From Aeromonas aquatica (GTDB lineage Bacteria; Pseudomonadota; Gammaproteobacteria; Enterobacterales; Aeromonadaceae): DNA of 64,000 bases. The notes under the pieces are model-generated. The model was not told where the DNA came from and did no database searches. It saw nothing but the letters and a program-made list of their open reading frames with translations. Shown in pieces: positions 38,801 through 46,847 of the stretch (the stretch's first letter is position 1; the number at the start of each line of letters is the position of its first letter). The stretch lies in NCBI RefSeq assembly GCF_000764655.1, contig NZ_JRGL01000092.1, forward strand, positions 88,098-152,097, read 5' to 3'. A program made the translations under genes and the position numbers.

Positions 38801-39773
38801 AGATGCCCGGGCCCTCGTAGATGCCGCGGCCGTGGGAGGCCTTGCCGATGGCGTGGATGGCCTGCTCGTAGGAGGCCAGATAGCGCTTGGCGTCCTCCTC
38901 GGTCAGGGCCGCCTCGCCCAGCATGTCGTAGGAATAGCGGAAGCCCTTGCTCTCGGTGCTGCCGGCGTTCGCCAGCGCCTCGGCTATGGTCTCGCCGGTG
39001 ACGAACTGCTCACCCATCAGCCGCATGGCCATGTCGACACCCTTGCGGATCAGCGGCTCGCCGCCCTTGCCGATCAGCCCCTTGAGGGAGCTGTTGAGGC
39101 CGGCCTCGTTATGGGTGGCCACCAGCTTGCCGGTGATGAGCAGGCCCCAGGAGGCGGCGTTGACGAACAATGAGGTGCTGTTGCCCAGATGCTGGCTCCA
39201 GTTGCCACCGCTGATCTTGTCGCGGATGAGGGCGTCACGGGTCGCCTTGTCCGGGATGCGCAGCAGCGCCTCCGCCAGACACATCAGCGCCACCCCTTCC
39301 TGGGAGGAGAGAGAGAACTCCTGCAACAGGCCCTGCACCAGGCCCTGACGGCCGCTGGCACCCTTCTGGTTGCGCAGCTTCTCGGCGATGCTCAAGGCGA
39401 GCTTCTGGGTCGCCTCGGCCTTGTCCTTGGGCAGGCGGGCCTGCTCCAGCAGCATGGGCACGGCCTCGGTCTCGGGACGGCGATAGGCGGAGGTGATGGC
39501 GGCACGCAGCACGGACTGCGGCAAGATGCTCTCGGCGAACTCGAGGAAGACCTGGATGCCCTGCTCGGTCAGCGCCTCGACGGCTTCTTCCCCAGCGGCG
39601 GCGGCCAGGCCGGACTGCTCGGGCGGGGTCAGGCCGCGATCCAGCTGTTCCAGATAGGTGAAGATCGCCTGCTTGATCAGCCAGTGCGGGGTGCGATCCA
39701 GGGTCTGCGCCGCCTGCTTGAGCCGGTCGCGGGTCGCATCATCGAGTTTAACGCCAAGAGTGGTGGTGGCCAT
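35817..39773 (-). CDS. putA: Trifunctional PutA: transcriptional repressor, proline dehydrogenase, P5C dehydrogenase
   Basis: 1318 residues (E. coli PutA 1320). Residues 1-47 form a ribbon-helix-helix DNA-binding domain (TTTLGVKLDDATRDRLKQAA). The FAD barrel follows (about 260-610: GRGIYEGPGISIKLSALHPR, LVKGAYWDSEIKRAQ). The aldehyde dehydrogenase domain (about 650-1120) has SPWNFPLAIF, FTGSTEVAG, AETGGQNAMIVDSSAL and the catalytic Cys in SAGQRCSALRVL. A C-terminal ALDH-like flap ends the protein. It oxidises proline to glutamate and represses put genes when proline is absent. No putP is adjacent in this window. Confidence 0.97.
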   Translation of the reverse strand: MATTTLGVKLDDATRDRLKQAAQTLDRTPHWLIKQAIFTYLEQLDRGLTPPEQSGLAAAAGEEAVEALTEQGIQVFLEFAESILPQSVLRAAITSAYRRPETEAVPMLLEQARLPKDKAEATQKLALSIAEKLRNQKGASGRQGLVQGLLQEFSLSSQEGVALMCLAEALLRIPDKATRDALIRDKISGGNWSQHLGNSTSLFVNAASWGLLITGKLVATHNEAGLNSSLKGLIGKGGEPLIRKGVDMAMRLMGEQFVTGETIAEALANAGSTESKGFRYSYDMLGEAALTEEDAKRYLASYEQAIHAIGKASHGRGIYEGPGISIKLSALHPRYSRAQYDRVMEELYPTLLSLTQLAKQYDIGINIDAEEADRLEISLDLLERLCFDPSLADWNGIGFVIQAYQKRCPYAIDYVIDLAKRSRHRLMIRLVKGAYWDSEIKRAQQDGLEGYPVYTRKPYTDLSYLACARKLLAVPEAIYPQFATHNAHSLSAIYQLAGQNYYPGQYEFQCLHGMGEPLYEQVVGKVADGKLGRPCRIYAPVGSHETLLAYLVRRLLENGANTSFVNRIADNSISLQDLVQDPVQQIEQMAAREGTLGLPHPRIPLPRDLYGDARPNSEGLDLANEHRLGSLSAALLGSTNTRYQALPMLGTEVPAPTEFQAVVNPADHRDLVGQVSEATPELVDSALACALASGQIWQSTPPAERAAVLDRAANLMESELQPLMGLLVRESGKTFSNAIAEVREAVDFLRYYAAQARNHFANDSHRPLGPVVCISPWNFPLAIFSGQVCAALAAGNTVLAKPAEQTPLIAAQAVRILREAGVPEGAVQLLPGRGETVGAALIADERIRGVMFTGSTEVAGIISRNLAGRLDAQGRTIPLIAETGGQNAMIVDSSALTEQVVMDVISSAFDSAGQRCSALRVLCVQDDVAERVIRMLKGAMAEYKVGNPEHLSTDIGPVIDAEAKANIEQHIKAMTDKSRKVHQIARVPLCADKGADYSRGTFVLPTLIELDSLDELGREVFGPVLHLVRYPRAKLGELLAQINDSGYGLTLGVHTRIDETIAQVVNTAKVGNLYVNRNIVGAVVGVQPFGGEGLSGTGPKAGGPLYMYRLLATRPQDAVASHLRQEPGAIQRTEATKPVLQALRNWAAKQEKALVALCDQYGELAQSGLTQVLVGPTGERNTYSLLPRERVLCLAEDKADLLAQLAACLAVGTQVLWQDNAQNRTLQAGLPAEARGRIQLVADWANGDIGFDALLHHGDSDQLIEVSKLAAARPGAIVGVHGLHRGETDIPLERLLIEHALSVNTAAAGGNASLMTIG

Positions 39774-39834
39774 GGGACTTCCTGTGTCGAGAAGGTAACA
39801 GTATTACCGGATGGTTAAATTTTGGCGATAATGG

Positions 39835-40008
39835 TGCAACCTGGTGCAACCCGCAAGTATAAATTTTAATGCCTGCGCTACATTGCTGAATTAAGCCGTG
39901 CCATATGGGCTGGGGATAGGGCCGGACGAGGTGCCGCCACCGGCATTTTTTGCCGGGAGATGAGGGACTTGGTGGCTTACCTCCCTTTGCCTTGGAAAAA
40001 GGTGCAAC
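39835..40008. promoter_or_regulatory. putA: PutA operator-like sites upstream of putA
   Basis: TGCAAC (reverse complement of the E. coli PutA consensus GTTGCA) occurs at 39835-39840 and 39845-39850, exactly 10 bp apart, both in the context GGTGCAACC, and again at 40003-40008 as GGTGCAACCC. GTTGCT lies at 40024. The N-terminal RHH of this PutA would read them. The rest of the 363-bp gap holds no gene. Confidence 0.65.
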
Positions 40009-40136
40009 CCAGAATGATGTGAGGTTGCTCTTTGATCGTATGACCTCCGCCATCAGGCGAGGGAGCACCCGCGGCCGACTCTTCTATGCTGATAGCTGGC
40101 CAGCGGGCCAGCCACATCAGTGACAAGGAGATCACC

Positions 40137-40574
40137 ATGGCACGTGTCAGTACCTATCTCAATTTCCCCCGGGAGACGGAGGCCGCCTTCCTGTTCTACC
40201 GGGAGGTGTTCGGCGGCGACTTCAACGGCCCCATCCACCGATTCAAGGATTCCCCCGGTTGCCCGGGCCAGCCCGCCCTGTCCGAGGCGGACGGGGAGCT
40301 GGTGATGCACGTGGAGCTGTCCATCCTCGGCGGCCATGTGCTGATGGGAACGGATGCCCCCGCCAGCATGGGTTTCACCCTGGTGCAGGGCAACAACAGT
40401 TACCTCAACCTGGAGCCGGACAGCCGCGCCGAGACCGACAGGTTATTTGCGGCCCTGGGGGCGGGGGGCAAGGTGGAGATGGCGTTGCAGGAGATGTTCT
40501 GGGGGGACTACTTCGGATCTCTGGTCGACAAGTTTGGCACCCACTGGATGTTCAACTGCCAGAGCAAGACCTGA
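40137..40574 (+). CDS. PhnB-like VOC superfamily protein
   Basis: 145 residues: VSTYLNFPRETEAAFLFYRE, VMHVELSILGGHVLMGTDAP, MALQEMFWGDYFGSLVDKFG, then THWMFN. This is the paired beta-alpha-beta fold of the glyoxalase/bleomycin-resistance/dioxygenase group, PhnB subgroup. The real activity of PhnB-like proteins is unknown. Excellent ribosome site AAGGAGATCACC decides the start. Confidence 0.85.
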   Translation: MARVSTYLNFPRETEAAFLFYREVFGGDFNGPIHRFKDSPGCPGQPALSEADGELVMHVELSILGGHVLMGTDAPASMGFTLVQGNNSYLNLEPDSRAETDRLFAALGAGGKVEMALQEMFWGDYFGSLVDKFGTHWMFNCQSKT

Positions 40575-40590
40575 TAGCGGGGTTATCATG

Positions 40591-40616
40591 AAAAAGGGCG
40601 CCATGGCGCCCTTTTT
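40591..40616. terminator. Bidirectional terminator between the VOC gene and fumC
   Basis: AAAAAGGGCGCC-AT-GGCGCCCTTTTT between convergent genes. Confidence 0.93.
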
Positions 40617-40639
40617 ATCTATATAGCCTGCTTCTGGCC

Positions 40640-42031
40640 TTATTTGCTGCGCCCCACCATCTCGGCGGGCACCACCCAGGCATCGAACTGCTGCGCCGTG
40701 AGGTGGCCCGAGGCGATGGCGGCCTCCCTCAGGCTCAGCCCTTGGTGATGGGCGTGCTTGGCGATCTCGGCCGCCTTGTCGTAGCCGATGTGGGGATTGA
40801 GCGCGGTCACCAGCATCAGGGAGCTGGCCAGCAGCTCGTCGATGCGGGCCCGGTTCGGACTGATGCCGAGGGCGCAGTGCTCGTTGAAGCTCTTCATGCC
40901 GTCCGCCAGCAGCCGCACGCTCTGCAGGAAGTTGTGTGCGATCATGGGCCTGAATACATTGAGCTCGAAGTTGCCGCTGGCGCCGCCGATGTTGATGGCC
41001 ACGTCGTTGCCCATCACCTGGGCGCACAGCATGGTGAGTGCCTCGCTCTGGGTCGGGTTGACCTTGCCCGGCATGATGGAGGAGCCGGGCTCGTTCTCGG
41101 GGATGATCAGCTCCCCGAGTCCGCTGCGGGGGCCGCTCGCGAGCCAGCGCACGTCGTTGGCGATCTTCATGAGGGACGCCGCCAGCGTCTTGAGGGCGCC
41201 GTGGGCAAACACCTGGGCATCGCTCGCCGCCAGCGCCTCGAACTTGTTGGGGGCGCTGACCAGCGGCAGGCCCGTCTGCTCGGCGAGGGTGCGGGCCACC
41301 GCCTCGGCGAAGCCGGGGGGACAGTTCAGGCCGGTACCGACCGCGGTGCCGCCGAGGGCCAGCTCATACAGATGGGGCAGGGTGGCGCGCAGGTGGCGCT
41401 CCCCCTGACCGAGCTGGGCGACCCAGCCGGAGATCTCCTGCCCCAGGGTGAGGGGGGTGGCATCCTGCAGGTGGGTGCGGCCAATCTTGACGATGTCGTC
41501 GAAGGCGGCGGCCTTGCTGGCCAGGGTCTCCTTGAGGGCGACCAGCGCCGGCAGCAACTGCCCCGTGATGGCGATGACGGCGGCCAGGTTCATGGCGCTC
41601 GGGAAGACGTCGTTGCTGGACTGGCTCTTGTTCACCTCGTCGTTGGGGTGCACCAGCCGCGCCTCGCCCCGGGCGCCGCCGAGCAGCTCGCTCGCCCGGT
41701 TCGCCAGCACCTCGTTGAGGTTCATGTTGGTCTGGGTGCCGGAGCCGGTCTGCCACACCATCAGCGGAAACTCGTCCCCGTGCTGGCCACACAGGATCTC
41801 GTCGGCGGCGGCCATGATGGCCTGGGCCTTGCGCGCCGGCAGCAGCCCGAGATCGTGGTTGACCCGGGCGCAGGCCGCCTTGATGCGGGCGAGGGCCAGG
41901 ATGATCTCTCTGGGCTGGCGCTCCCCCGAGATGTTGAAGTGATGCAGGGAGCGCTGGGTCTGGGCGCCCCACAATCTGTCCGCCGGGACGGCTATCTCCC
42001 CCAGGCTGTCTCTTTCCATCCTGATGTTCAT
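40640..42031 (-). CDS. fumC: Fumarate hydratase class II
   Basis: 463 residues. [55 protein letters not shown] and the signature [13 protein letters not shown] mark a class II fumarase (oxygen-stable, no iron-sulfur cluster). It interconverts fumarate and malate in the citric acid cycle. The ATG at 42031 follows CAGGAGAG; the frame continues open upstream but without family similarity. Confidence 0.96.
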   Translation of the reverse strand: MNIRMERDSLGEIAVPADRLWGAQTQRSLHHFNISGERQPREIILALARIKAACARVNHDLGLLPARKAQAIMAAADEILCGQHGDEFPLMVWQTGSGTQTNMNLNEVLANRASELLGGARGEARLVHPNDEVNKSQSSNDVFPSAMNLAAVIAITGQLLPALVALKETLASKAAAFDDIVKIGRTHLQDATPLTLGQEISGWVAQLGQGERHLRATLPHLYELALGGTAVGTGLNCPPGFAEAVARTLAEQTGLPLVSAPNKFEALAASDAQVFAHGALKTLAASLMKIANDVRWLASGPRSGLGELIIPENEPGSSIMPGKVNPTQSEALTMLCAQVMGNDVAINIGGASGNFELNVFRPMIAHNFLQSVRLLADGMKSFNEHCALGISPNRARIDELLASSLMLVTALNPHIGYDKAAEIAKHAHHQGLSLREAAIASGHLTAQQFDAWVVPAEMVGRSK

Positions 42032-42113
42032 CCGCGCTCTCCTGCCGATTGGGTGTTCCCTAGCATGACCATAAAGCGCGGCCGAGGCCAGTTTGCTTAT
42101 TTCTGCGCCTTGC

Positions 42114-42138
42114 ATATAATAAGTAAAGCTTATTATAT
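42114..42138. promoter_or_regulatory. MarR-type operator overlapping the -10 box
   Basis: Perfect 10-bp arms ATATAATAAG and CTTATTATAT around TAAAG. The left arm contains TATAAT (42115-42120), with TTGCTT 16 bp upstream as a likely -35, so a regulator bound here would block RNA polymerase. It sits 10 bp before the marR-like start codon. Confidence 0.7.
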
Positions 42139-42147
42139 AGGTTGGCT

Positions 42148-42579
42148 ATGATGAACAAACAACCCGATTCCCTCGGATTCCTGATCGGCGACGTGCAGCG
42201 CCTGATGCGCCGTCAGTTCCAGCAGCAGCTGGAGGGCAGTTGCCTGACCCTGGCCCAGGCGCGCGCCCTGGTCCATATCGCCCGCGATGAGGGGATCCGC
42301 CAGGTGGAGTTGGCGGAGCGGCTGGATATCCAGCCCATCACCCTGGCGCGGCAGCTCGATCAGCTGGCCGAGAACGGCCTGGTGGAGCGACGCAACGATC
42401 CCAGCGATCGACGGGCCTATCAGCTCTATCTGACCGAGGCGGCGACCCCCTATCTCGCGATGATCAAGCAGGCCTCGGCGGCGGTGCATCAGCGCGCCAT
42501 CGGCGAGCTGGGGGAGGAGGCGACGCGCTCGCTCTGCGACTCCCTCAAGACCCTGCGCACCAATCTCTCCCACTCCTGA
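42148..42579 (+). CDS. MarR-family regulator of the adjacent efflux operon
   Basis: 143 residues. Winged helix with IRQVELAERLDIQPITLARQ (recognition helix) and wing LVERRNDPSDRRAYQLYLTE, flanked by dimerisation helices. It probably represses itself and the emrAB-like genes, with release by a toxic compound. ATG 42148 or 42151 may start it. Confidence 0.9.
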   Translation: MMNKQPDSLGFLIGDVQRLMRRQFQQQLEGSCLTLAQARALVHIARDEGIRQVELAERLDIQPITLARQLDQLAENGLVERRNDPSDRRAYQLYLTEAATPYLAMIKQASAAVHQRAIGELGEEATRSLCDSLKTLRTNLSHS

Positions 42580-42617
42580 TTCCTTTCTCCTTCAAGCACC
42601 ATTAGCGGAGCGTTTTT

Positions 42618-43709
42618 ATGAATGCCACTTCTCCCTCCTCCCAGGGCCTCGTCTCACCGAGCCCCGTTGCCCCGAGCCCCGGCGCCAACCTTCGCCGGAC
42701 CCGCCTGCTGTTGCTGGTGGTGGTACCGGCGCTGGCCCTGCTCGGCATCGGTGCCATCTACATGCTGGGTGGCCGTTACGTCGAGACCGACAACGCCTAC
42801 GTGAAGGCCGACAAGGTGCCTATCAGTACCGAGGTACTGGGCCGGGTGGCCAGGGTCTATGTCGGCGAGAACGAGCAGGTCAAATCTGGCCAGCTGATGT
42901 TCGAGCTGGATCCCGAGTCCTTCCAGGTGGCCGTGACCAAGGCCGAGGCGGAGCTGGCCAAGGTGCGCACCGATCTGGTGGCGCTGCAGACCAGCTATCG
43001 CGGTCAGCAGGCGGAGATCGACGTGGCCCGCACCCGTCATGCCTATGCCCTGAAAGAGGAGCACCGTCAGGCGGATCTGGTGGCCAAGCACTTCACCTCC
43101 ACCGCCAACTATGACGATGCGCGCCAGCTCACCATCCAGACCGCCCAGCAACAGGTGGCGCTGGAAGAGGGGCTCAAGCAGATAGAGGCCTCCCTGAACG
43201 GCGACGTCAACCTGCCGGTCGAGCAGCAACCCGCCTATCAGGAAGCAGCGGCCGGTCTCGCCAAGGCCAAGCTGGATCTGGCCCGCACCAAGATTTATGC
43301 CCCCGCCAACGGCATCGCCAGCCAGTTGCCCAAGCCCGGCCAATACAGCCTGGTGGGCATGACCGCCATGATGCTGGTGGAGACGGACAGCCCCTGGATA
43401 GAGGCGAACTTCACCGAGACGGAGCTGACCCATGTGCAGCCAGGCCAGCAGGTGGACATCAGCGTGGATACCTATCCCGATGCCCGTTGGCACGGGGTGG
43501 TGCAGAGCCTGAGCCCGGCCACCGGCTCCGAGTTCTCGGTGATCCCGGCCCAGAACGCCACCGGCAACTGGGTCAAGATCGCCCAGCGGGTGGCGGTGCG
43601 GATCAAGCTCGACGAGGTGACGGATCAGCCCGTGTTGCGGGCGGGCCTGAGCGCCATGACCAAGATCGACACTGGCCACAAACGCAGCCTGCTAGGCTGG
43701 TCATTCTGA
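42618..43709 (+). CDS. emrA: HlyD-family membrane fusion protein (EmrA-like)
   Basis: 363 residues. One N-terminal membrane segment (LLLLVVVPALALLGIGAIYM), then RYVETDNAYVKADKVPISTE (barrel-sandwich), a helical hairpin (about 110-200), TKIYAPANGIASQLPKPGQY and a beta-barrel. With the next gene it forms the periplasmic adaptor of a drug exporter; the outer-membrane channel (TolC) is elsewhere. The gene starts 39 bp after marR and 7 bp before the pump gene, clearly one operon. Confidence 0.92.
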   Translation: MNATSPSSQGLVSPSPVAPSPGANLRRTRLLLLVVVPALALLGIGAIYMLGGRYVETDNAYVKADKVPISTEVLGRVARVYVGENEQVKSGQLMFELDPESFQVAVTKAEAELAKVRTDLVALQTSYRGQQAEIDVARTRHAYALKEEHRQADLVAKHFTSTANYDDARQLTIQTAQQQVALEEGLKQIEASLNGDVNLPVEQQPAYQEAAAGLAKAKLDLARTKIYAPANGIASQLPKPGQYSLVGMTAMMLVETDSPWIEANFTETELTHVQPGQQVDISVDTYPDARWHGVVQSLSPATGSEFSVIPAQNATGNWVKIAQRVAVRIKLDEVTDQPVLRAGLSAMTKIDTGHKRSLLGWSF

Positions 43710-43716
43710 GGTTGAT

Positions 43717-45258
43717 ATGACAACGCAAAGCCATCAGGGGGCCGATCAACGCTCCCAGCGTGGCTTCATCACCCTGTCGGTGATGTTGGCCACCATCATG
43801 CAGGCGCTGGACACCACCATCGCCAACGTCGCCCTGCCCCACATGCAGGGGGCCATGGGGGCCACCCAGGATCAGATCTCCTGGGTGCTGACCTCCTACA
43901 TAGTGGCGGCGGCCATCTTCATGCCGCTGACCGGTTTCATCTCGGCGCGGATCGGCCGTAAAAGGTTGTTCATGTGGTCGGTGGCGGGCTTTACCGTCGC
44001 CTCCATGCTGTGCGGCGCGGCCCAGAGCCTGGATCAAATCGTGCTGTTCCGCCTGCTGCAGGGGATCTTCGGCGCCAGCCTGGTGCCGCTCTCCCAGGCG
44101 GTACTGCTCGACACCTATCCGCCGGAGAAGCACGGCTCCGCCATGGCGCTCTGGGGCATTGGTGTCATGGTGGGCCCCATCCTCGGGCCCTCCCTGGGCG
44201 GCTGGCTCACCGAGTACTACAACTGGCGCTGGGTGTTCTACATCAATCTGCCGTTCGGCCTGCTGGCCTGGTTCGGCCTCGCCGCCTTCATCGAGGAGAC
44301 CAGGCTCGATGCGAGCCGCCGCTTCGATCTGCTGGGCTTCGCCCTGCTCAGCCTCGGCATAGGGGCGCTGCAGATGGCGCTGGACAGAGGGGAGTCCCAG
44401 AACTGGTTCGCCAGCCCCGAGATCGTCATCGAGACCATCCTGATGGTGATGGCATTTTACCTGTTCGTGGTGCACATCTTCACCCACCCGCACCCCTACA
44501 TAGAGCCGGCCCTGTTCAAGGATCGCAACTTCAGCGTCGGCCTGGTGTTCATCTTCATCGTCGGCATCATACTGCTGGCGACCATGACGCTGTTGCCGCC
44601 CTTTATGCAGGGCCTGATGGGCTATCCGGTCATCGACGTGGGCTATCTGCTCGCCCCGCGCGGTGTGGGCACCATGTTCGCCATGATGCTGGTGGGCAGG
44701 CTGTCGGGCCGGGTGGACGTGCGTTACCTCATCCTGACCGGGTTGCTGCTCACCAGCTTCTCCATGTGGGAGATGACCCTGTTCAACACCGACATCAGCA
44801 GCTGGGACATAGTGCGCACCGGCATAGTGCAGGGGCTGGGGCTCGGCTTCATCTTCGTGCCGCTCTCCACCATCACCTTCGCGACCCTGGCCCCGCGCTA
44901 TCGCAACGAGGGGACGGCGCTGTTCAGCCTGGTGCGCAACATCGGCAGCAGCATCGGCATCTCCGTGGTGATCACCTATCTGGCCCAGCGCACCCAGATG
45001 AACCACGAGGTGTTCGCCTCCTACATCACCCCCTTCAACACCGGGTTGCAGCAGGGGATGGGGGCGGCGGCGCTGATGACCCCCAAGGGGCTCGCCATGC
45101 TTAACGGCGAGGTGACCCGTCAGGCCAGCCTGCTTGCCTATCTGCAGGATTTCCGGCTGATGATGTGGGTGACCCTGTGCGCGGTGCCGCTGGTGCTGTT
45201 GCTCAAGACCCCCAAGGGGGGGGCCGGCAAGCGCGAAGAGATGGCGATCCTGGAATAA
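43717..45258 (+). CDS. emrB: DHA2-family drug:H+ antiporter (EmrB-like)
   Basis: 513 residues with 14 hydrophobic segments. Motif ALDTTIANVALPHMQGAMGA in the first helix, GRKRLFMWS loop, and DRGESQNWFASPEI are typical of EmrB/DHA2 pumps. Substrates are probably hydrophobic toxicants; the specific one cannot be read from sequence. Confidence 0.92.
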   Translation: MTTQSHQGADQRSQRGFITLSVMLATIMQALDTTIANVALPHMQGAMGATQDQISWVLTSYIVAAAIFMPLTGFISARIGRKRLFMWSVAGFTVASMLCGAAQSLDQIVLFRLLQGIFGASLVPLSQAVLLDTYPPEKHGSAMALWGIGVMVGPILGPSLGGWLTEYYNWRWVFYINLPFGLLAWFGLAAFIEETRLDASRRFDLLGFALLSLGIGALQMALDRGESQNWFASPEIVIETILMVMAFYLFVVHIFTHPHPYIEPALFKDRNFSVGLVFIFIVGIILLATMTLLPPFMQGLMGYPVIDVGYLLAPRGVGTMFAMMLVGRLSGRVDVRYLILTGLLLTSFSMWEMTLFNTDISSWDIVRTGIVQGLGLGFIFVPLSTITFATLAPRYRNEGTALFSLVRNIGSSIGISVVITYLAQRTQMNHEVFASYITPFNTGLQQGMGAAALMTPKGLAMLNGEVTRQASLLAYLQDFRLMMWVTLCAVPLVLLLKTPKGGAGKREEMAILE

Positions 45259-45285
45259 GGGCTTGCCCTGGCGTGTCGCGGATAA

Positions 45286-45317
45286 AAAAGAGGGATGGCC
45301 AAGGCCATCCCTCTTTT
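45286..45317. terminator. Terminator of the efflux operon (and of pepE on the other strand)
   Basis: AAAAGAGGGATGGCC-AA-GGCCATCCCTCTTTT, with perfect 15-bp arms. Confidence 0.93.
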
Positions 45318-45350
45318 CATTGATGCATCACATCTGACGATGCCAGCGCG

Positions 45351-46079
45351 TCAGACTCTGGGAGTGAAGGGGGTCAGCGCGGCAAGCGGGGCGGCATCCA
45401 TAAACTCCTGGGGCGTCTCGCCGTGCTTGAAGATCTTGAAACCCTCGCCGCGGGCGCTCCAGTACTCGATGGTCTCGCCACTGATCTGCAGCAGACTGGC
45501 CTCGCGCAGGGCCACCACGTGCTCGCTCGGGTTGATGGCACAGAACTCGGCGAGGCGCTCGTCCCGGGTCTCCCCCATGTGGCCGCTGATGCTGGCATCC
45601 AGATAGTGGGGATTGATCTGCTGGGGGAAGAGGCCGAGGGCCGGCAGCACGGCGGCGTTGCACACCGGCATGTCGTTGGTGGTGCGGATGCTCGGGGTCG
45701 CCACGTTGCAACCGGCGCTCCAGCCCACATAGGGTACGCCGCGCTCGCGCACGGCGCGCTGGATGGGCACGATCAGGCCGTACTCGTGCAGTAGCTGGTT
45801 CAGGCGCCAGGTGTTGCCGCCGCTGATGAAGATGGCGTCGGCCCGGTTGATGGCATCCACAGGATCGTCGAACTGGTGAATGCTGACGGCTTCCACTCCC
45901 AGGCTCTCGCCGAGCTCATTGGCCCTGGCGTCCCAGTCGCTGCGGATCACCGCGTAGGGGATGAGCAGGATGCGCTTGACCTGTTTGCGGGCGAGCAGGC
46001 TCTGCACCCGATCCCGGGCCCAGCCGAGCAGACCCGGACATTCGGTGGCTTTACCGTTGCTCAGAAGAAGCAGTTCCAT
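45351..46079 (-). CDS. pepE: Peptidase E (alpha-aspartyl dipeptidase)
   Basis: 242 residues. MELLLLSNGKATECPGLLGW, FISGGNTWRLNQLLHEYGL, the nucleophile Ser in VGWSAGCNVA, and NPHYLDASISGHMGETRDER match PepE (S51), which splits N-terminal Asp dipeptides in the cytoplasm. The ATG at 46079 fits the family; upstream in-frame codons do not. Confidence 0.93.
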   Translation of the reverse strand: MELLLLSNGKATECPGLLGWARDRVQSLLARKQVKRILLIPYAVIRSDWDARANELGESLGVEAVSIHQFDDPVDAINRADAIFISGGNTWRLNQLLHEYGLIVPIQRAVRERGVPYVGWSAGCNVATPSIRTTNDMPVCNAAVLPALGLFPQQINPHYLDASISGHMGETRDERLAEFCAINPSEHVVALREASLLQISGETIEYWSARGEGFKIFKHGETPQEFMDAAPLAALTPFTPRV

Positions 46080-46237
46080 AGTGACTCCTCGATATCGAAA
46101 GGCGCAGGGCCGCACGGGCCCCGATTAAGGCAGAGGGGGCACCATACCCCCATAGCGCCGCCAAGTGTGTGATCTCATCGCGTTTTGTGTCCGGCGGCCG
46201 GCGGAGTGCCCATTTTTTGGCCGGATGCCCCCCGCCA

Positions 46238-46846
46238 TCAGGGCGCCGAATGGACGTCTGCATAGAGCAGCATCAGCTCGGCCAGGGAGTCGACCTCGAG
46301 CCGTTTCATCAGGCTGGCACGGCACACCTCGACGGTGCGCACCGAGATGCAGAGTGTGCTCGCTATCTGCTGGTTCTTGTGGCCCAGGGCGATGAGCTGC
46401 AACAGCTGGTGCTCGCGGGGGGTGAGCCGCTCAAAAGCGTGCCGATGGGCAAGCCGCGCCGCCGCGGCCAGGGTCGCCTGCTCGGCCCGCGCTATGGCGG
46501 CGAGCAGAGGCGCCAGCTGCACCGGTTTTTGCAGGAAGTCGACCGCCCCCTGTTTCAAGGATTCCACCGCCAGGGGCACGTCCCCGTGGCCGGTGAGAAA
46601 GAGGATGGCGATGGGGCTCTGGGCCTCTTTCAGTCTCTGCTGCAACTCGGGGCCCGACAGCCCCGGCATGCGGCAATCCAGGATCAGGCAGGCGGGTTGG
46701 TGGAGCGCCACCTCGGCGAGGAAGCGCTCCCCATCGTCAAAGCAGCTGAGCGCCAGATCGCAGCTCTCCAGCATGAAACCGAGGGAGTCGAGCACGGCCC
46801 TATCGTCATCGACCAGATAGAGCGGGAGTTGGTCTGTGGTCGACAT
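46238..46846 (-). CDS. ttrR: Tetrathionate response regulator TtrR
   Basis: 202 residues. Receiver (YLVDDDRAVLDSLGFML; phospho-acceptor in LILDCRMPGLSG; K in FLQKPVQL) and LuxR/FixJ-type HTH (LTPREHQLLQLIALGHKNQQ, then VRTVEVCRASLMKRL). It lies directly after ttrS (TGACATG junction), so the two are translationally coupled. It should activate the divergent ttrBCA operon when tetrathionate is sensed. Confidence 0.9.
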   Translation of the reverse strand: MSTTDQLPLYLVDDDRAVLDSLGFMLESCDLALSCFDDGERFLAEVALHQPACLILDCRMPGLSGPELQQRLKEAQSPIAILFLTGHGDVPLAVESLKQGAVDFLQKPVQLAPLLAAIARAEQATLAAAARLAHRHAFERLTPREHQLLQLIALGHKNQQIASTLCISVRTVEVCRASLMKRLEVDSLAELMLLYADVHSAP

Positions 46847-46847
46847 G

